Shown: positions 59,601 to 64,000 of the stretch, one piece after another | Layout: the number at the start of each line of letters is the position of its first letter | How positions within the stretch are numbered: position 1 is the first letter of the stretch | Source of the DNA: Pardosa pseudoannulata | Taxonomy: Eukaryota > Arthropoda > Arachnida > Araneae > Lycosidae | Direction of reading: 5' to 3' | DNA: 64,000 nucleotides | Assembly (NCBI GenBank): GCA_032207245.1 | Contig: CM063498.1 | Span: 86,366,716-86,430,715, forward strand | Translations under genes and position numbers: made by a program | The notes under the pieces: generated by a model | Database searches by the model: none | What the model saw: only the letters and a program-made list of their open reading frames with translations | What the model was told of the DNA's origin: nothing

Positions 59601-61121
59601 AAATATGAATTCTTTTTTTTTTTTCTTACACCATATATTCTCCATTACAAACAAGTTTTTGTTCAAATTAAAAATTCATTTTTTCTCTGAAAATTTAACC
59701 AAAATTCAAAATTTGCACATTTGCCTATTTTATTATTTTTGGTACTTTATCGTTAATCAAGCAAATGTTTTGTTGATATTAGATTTCTGTTTTGCTATCA
59801 ATGTAATAAACAGTAGTATAAAAAGTTTTGAAAATAAACAGCTTATTTTCATAAAAGAAATATAAACTTAATATAAAAAAGAATTTTTTATTTCATATAT
59901 GATTTATCACTAGTAGTTTGTTAATAGTATGTGCCATAATTTTGGGTAAATACATTGTAGCTTATACATGTTTAAAAGTTCAATGCCTGCATTGTATCAG
60001 AAGGAATTTCATTCCTTCTGCAGTGCTATTCCTATGCAAATGCACTGGAAGTCAACTTAGTCGATGGTGTGTGGTTATTGGAGATCACTGTATTATGCTG
60101 GGCATGGTATCATGGACCTGTTTTAGAAGACTATTTAGGATAATTAACAGTAGAGCTTAGAGTAAAGTATTTAGCATGTCAGCAATTAAAATTTGCCTTC
60201 ATCAAAAGTATTTACCAATAAAATGAGAATTAAATACTTTGTTAGAGAGCTGATGATCAGATGAACTTTCATTTTTTTAGACAATTATCATGTGTGTAGC
60301 ATTTAAACCAGAGCACCTTATCTGAGGAATGAATTGTAAGTAAAGCACCCCGGTAGCCCAAAAATATTGGCCAATATTAAAAATGTTATATCAATGTCCA
60401 TTAAATGATAACATTTCTAGATGATATCCCTGAATATCGTTTCTTGATATTTAGCAATGTTGATTAAATATTGTTGAATGTCAGGAAATATAATTTGATA
60501 TCCATAAAAAATATTTATTTTTTACAAATGTTGGCAGATATCATTGATTTTTAAAATATCATTTATATGGTTAAAGATATTATTAACGATATTAAAAAAA
60601 ATTGTGTGTTTGCAAAAACTGACAAATTTTTTAAATTTCACATGTTAGAATAACAATTCTCTTGTAAGCAATAAAAGAACTCTTTTAAAGGCTTTCTTTT
60701 AAACAATTTCAAATTTTAATGTTACATTATGTTTGCCAATATAAGCAAATGTTTAAAATTTTGATGCCCAATATTCAGCAGTTTTCAAAATATTGAACAA
60801 CATTTGTAGGACATTTATTGATATATATCTGCTACCTCAGCAGCTTATATGATGAATTTTCTTAATTTTTAAATCAATTATCATGTGTGGTGTTTAAACA
60901 CCAGGACAGTGTATCTACTAAAATAACATTACCTATATTTTTTCTGAGATTAGTAGATCTGTGTATAAGCTATAGACTTAGCTTTAGAAATAATTCCAAA
61001 AATTCTTGGAATATGTATTCTTGTAGATGTATGTATGTTTCATATGATAATATGTATAATTGTATAAAGTGTTTTCCTTGTTTTTTTAAATCTAAACAAA
61101 TTATTGATTTACAATTGTTAG

Positions 61122-61283
61122 GATCGCAACCTAGATTGGTTTCCAAGAATGCGTGCTATGTCTCTTGCTGCTGATGAAGCTGAGGGAGAACAAAATGAGA
61201 TGCGCACCTTGCAGTTGCAACTTGAAAATACTCAAAAGCTCTTATCCACATTATCCCACCAGCTTACAGATTTAAGAGACCAG
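61122..61283 (+). CDS. Itpr: Itpr exon: [11 protein letters not shown] and coiled coil start
   Basis: 162-nt exon (54 codons, phase 0-0), acceptor attgttag, donor gtgtgt. It encodes [20 protein letters not shown] then a heptad-like helix ([25 protein letters not shown]). This is the start of the C-terminal tetramerising coiled coil. No stop is reached, so the final exon lies downstream of the window. Confidence 0.97.
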
Positions 61284-62472
61284 GTGTGTATTTAAAGCTT
61301 TTATATGCTGATATTATCTCTATTTTTAATAGTAAGGTATTTTATTGAAGAAGTGTTTATAACAATGCTTTAGCTAACTCTCTATACAGTTAGCTCTTAG
61401 TTAATATTTTCACATGTTGTATTAAAGCTCATTATGGCTTTAAGTGGTTCTGGTATGGTATATTTATATTTCCAACTCTCTTTTATTTGAACATTTATGG
61501 TTCATTGATGTTTGTTCTTATTTAAATCATCAGTAGATGATGGTGTATTATATTTTGTGGAGTGTTTACAAATTTGAGATCCAGTGTATCAACTAGAATA
61601 GATACTTTACTGAAACATAAAGTGAGTTTATATGTATTGTAACGTCATTCAGGTGTCCTTGTGTAGAAAGCACTTGTTATAACTCAACGTCAGGATATCC
61701 ACATTTTTATTTACATTACTACATACAATATACATGTAAAAAACATTTAAATCTACAAATTAATACGAAATGTCTCATCACTCCTACTTAAACCCTCTTC
61801 ATTTTCTTTTTTAGTCATCATCAATCCACTCACTTCACTTCGTTTTCTTTTTAGTAATAATTCAGGGAGGAAAGGAAAAGTTGATGTTACAGTATATTAA
61901 GTCAATCATTTTCCTAATTCATGTTCTTAGTAATTCAAATTACTCTTTGAGTTTTTTATTTCCTTGTACAAAGCAATGGAAGTATTATATTTGAAAATTT
62001 TTTTTTAAATTTAACTGGAAGTAAATACTTTGGCCATGCTTGAATTCATTTTGACTAATTTTCATGTTACATCTGCACATACATACACAGAATCTTTAAA
62101 TATCCATTTTGGCAAGTTTCAACTTAGTATTTGTACGCATATACGTATCTTGCATAAATAAGAAACTGTATGATGTAGAATGTTAAAATTTTGTATTTAT
62201 GACTTTTGTAACATCTAGTTTGAGTAGTTCACTTTTTGATTGCAATCTGCATTCTGTATAATAAAAATTTCAATATAAGAGACATTAATGCCATCAATCA
62301 AAACTCAATTATTAGCTATGGAATTTTGAAATTTTCTATTTAGGACTTCCATAACACCTAGTTGAGAACCTTCATCCAGAGCACTACTTTAATCAAAATG
62401 TGTCATAAATGCTGAATTTAAAATATATATATGGTAGCAATTGTTAGCAAACTTTTTGAAACAATTGTGCTA

Positions 62473-63453
62473 CCGTAATTTTGCATGTATAGTCCGCACC
62501 ATCGTGTAGTCTGCAGGTGCGATTTTTTATGTAAAAAAATTGCATAAATCGTCAGATAGTCTGCACCACTAGATAATCCATGGACTATACGTGCAAAAAT
62601 ATATATTTTAATATTTTAATATTAAATCATTTTAAAAATGAAAAGCTAAGTACAGTAGAGTGTCAAAAAGTCTATATATTCAGTAATTTGTTAAAAAAAA
62701 AAAAAACTTAATGCTATGTATTGCTTGGCTATACAGCATTCCAGTACAGAAACAGAGCGGCCTACATTTCTCTGTTTGAGAACCCAGCTATGTATATCGT
62801 CTTCTAATACAGGCCATTGTGTTTTTCTACGACGATTAGATCGCTTTCTTCCCATGTTTTATAATGTTTTCTTTTGCTTGTGCCAATTTCTTACTGCTTT
62901 TTTGTCAACCTCAAAATAACCGTTTGCTTTTCTATTTCCACCTGATTCTGCTTTCTGAATTACTTTCAGCTTGAAATCAGCAGTAAGACTGCAACAATGT
63001 TTTAAAGACATAATGAATGACCAATATTGCTGCAAATCAAAATTTTAGAACAAAGCACTCTGTTAGAAGTGATCCTCAGGGTAAAATGACCTTCAATCTT
63101 AAACCCATCCACTCTGTTGCCAATTGTCTGTAAATAGTGACTATCAACATTTTCCCGTACTCCAGGGCACAATTTAAGATTGTGCTACTTGCTAGTACTG
63201 ATTCGTTCTGCTCTATGGGTTGTTTTTTTTTCATGGTTTACTACCAGTACGATACAATGTTTTCTTGGCATTTCGTGAGTTGTGCTTTTTGTTTACATTT
63301 GATCATCAGTCATTCGTGTGTCTTGCTTTCCCCCCTCCCCTTCTAATTATGATGATTTAAGCAATGAACAACCAGCAGATAGTCTGTAGCTGCAGAAATT
63401 TGCTTTTTAAACACAGATGGTCTGCAGACTATACATTCAAAATTATGGTACTT
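62473..63453 (-). mobile_element. pogo/Tigger-like element, internally deleted, 981 bp
   Basis: The left end accgtaattttgcatgtata continues gtccgcacca; the reverse-complemented right end is accataattttgaatgtata, then gtctgcagacca. Terminal inverted repeats of about 30 bp with a flanking T (TA-type site) fit the pogo branch of Tc1/mariner. It keeps only the N-terminal DNA-binding part of a transposase, on the minus strand. The catalytic DDE domain is missing. Confidence 0.82.
62700..63015 (-). pseudogene. pogo-like transposase N-terminal DNA-binding domain
   Basis: Minus-strand translation starts MSLKHCCSLTADFKLKVIQK and continues AESGGNRKANGYFEVDKKAV, RNWHKQKKTL, a stop, then GRKRSNRRRKTQWPVLEDDI and HSWVLKQRNVGRSVSV. 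This matches the Psq-type plus CENP-B-type helix-turn-helix layout of pogo/Tigger/jerky transposases (F.L.VI..AE..GNR.A...F.V....VR.W.KQK; P.LE..L..W...QR..GR.VS). It stops in a poly-T tract where the deletion joins the 3' part. Confidence 0.75.
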
Positions 63454-64000
63454 AAAAAAAAAAAACCTGTGCAACACTCAGTATTTGATTTATTTCCATT
63501 TTTTGGATTTTTCCAAAATGGCAAAAGTAATTAAGTAAAGAACATGAATTTAAACTTTAAGAAATTGCTACTAAAATACATCTGAAATACCATTAGAAAC
63601 TTTTGAAAGTGTTTATCAAAAACAAGAATATTTGAGTAGTATAAAATGCTTTAAAAAGTTAGAGAATATTATATGAACTACACATTGGTTACTCAAAAAT
63701 TAAAGTAATATTGTCTGTTTTCTTTGATTGTTATTGTAGGTATGCATCATAAATTTCTACTTACTGAACAGAGTGTTAATAAAGAATATTTGAATATTTT
63801 GCAGCCATACATAATGTGTCATATGCAAATGATGTTGGGCACATTATACTTAATATTATAATGAAAACTTAACTAATAATCCTAACTTAATATATTTATT
63901 CATAAAATTAAAAACAAAAAATATAATTTAAATTTTTAAATATACTTTGATGTGATTTTCAAAATCAAGATTTTTACCAACTCTGCTATTGTTGCAATGG

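Larger units (their letters stand above)
56373..61121 (+). other. Itpr intron, 4.7 kb, homopolymers, SINE and hairpins
   Basis: Holds a T54 tract, a GC-richer stretch (56540-57400) with no recognisable element, a SINE copy, a diverged direct duplication (57735-59340) and a hairpin cluster (59348-59600). A short phrase aattatcatgtgtg.tgtttaaac occurs near 60285 and 60875, perhaps bounding a small decayed element (about 60348-60840). Confidence 0.6.
61284..64000 (+). other. Itpr intron, cut by window end
   Basis: Donor gtgtgt at 61284. It contains the pogo-like element at 62473-63453. Near 61630-61760 the phrases gtaacgtcattcaggtg and aacgtcaggatatcc recall an LTR fragment but are not conclusive. 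No terminal exon or poly-A signal can be assigned. Confidence 0.6.

Noticed and set aside
59918..60160. 80-codon ORF with several Cys
   Set aside because: I find no domain or family match; it lies in an intron and has no splice context.
60348..60840. Possible small DNA transposon with ggtagc ends
   Set aside because: Only six bases match at the ends and no target duplication is visible.
61630..61760. Possible LTR fragment (gtaacgtcattcagg)
   Set aside because: No matching second end or partner in the window.

Overview
This window is eukaryotic nuclear DNA: very AT-rich, introns of up to about 10 kb, canonical splice sites, and many transposable-element remnants. The protein sequence, the BEL/Pao, mariner, piggyBac-like and hAT elements and the tRNA-derived SINEs fit an arthropod. 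A chelicerate such as a spider is plausible, but that is inference.

The one host gene I can support lies on the + strand across almost the whole window. It is an inositol 1,4,5-trisphosphate receptor (ITPR/IP3R), an ER calcium-release channel. I placed 24 exons between 2556 and 61283, about 1,200 codons or the C-terminal 45% of the protein. In order they carry the armadillo/helical regulatory region, two small in-phase exons in a poorly conserved linker, the RIH-associated core, the acidic linker, the transmembrane segments, the luminal loop, the pore with a GGGIGD filter, the pore-lining S6, the CFIC/HNMWH zinc-binding linker, and the start of the C-terminal coiled coil. The 5' half of the gene and the last coding exon are outside the window. 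All junctions keep frame except one: a segment of about 60 residues expected between 2676 and 12499 was not found.

Everything else is intronic. 1-2.5 kb: intron with a small TTAA-flanked MITE. 2.8-8.8 kb: an antisense BEL/Pao LTR retrotransposon with near-identical LTRs, a perfect 5-bp target duplication and three coding breaks. 9.9-12.2 kb: an unidentified repeat with a SINE tail, a deletion derivative of a hAT element, a long (TA)n tract and a second TTAA MITE. 15.5-18.9 kb: mariner transposase remnants, one with intact TIRs and a nested 30-bp SINE tail, and a repeat found again, inverted, at 40.2-41.1 kb. 23-25.6 kb: a SINE and a LINE 3' fragment. 27.6-28.4 kb: a CAGGG-tipped non-autonomous DNA transposon. 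29.3 and 32.5 kb: two copies of one SINE family. 34.4-35.5 and 48.3-51 kb: two copies of an unassigned repeat. 37.1-39.8 kb: a hAT transposon with two frameshifts. 41.4-41.8 kb: a probable solo LTR. 52.0-52.6 kb: a third TTAA MITE. 59.3-59.6 kb: a cluster of hairpins. 62.5-63.5 kb: an internally deleted pogo-like element.

I saw no new gene system. The most useful leads are the gene-structure points (missing exon, GC-AG intron, small cassette-like exons), the hairpin cluster, and the mobile-element insertions datable by their target-site duplications. Coordinates of exons and element ends were read by eye.
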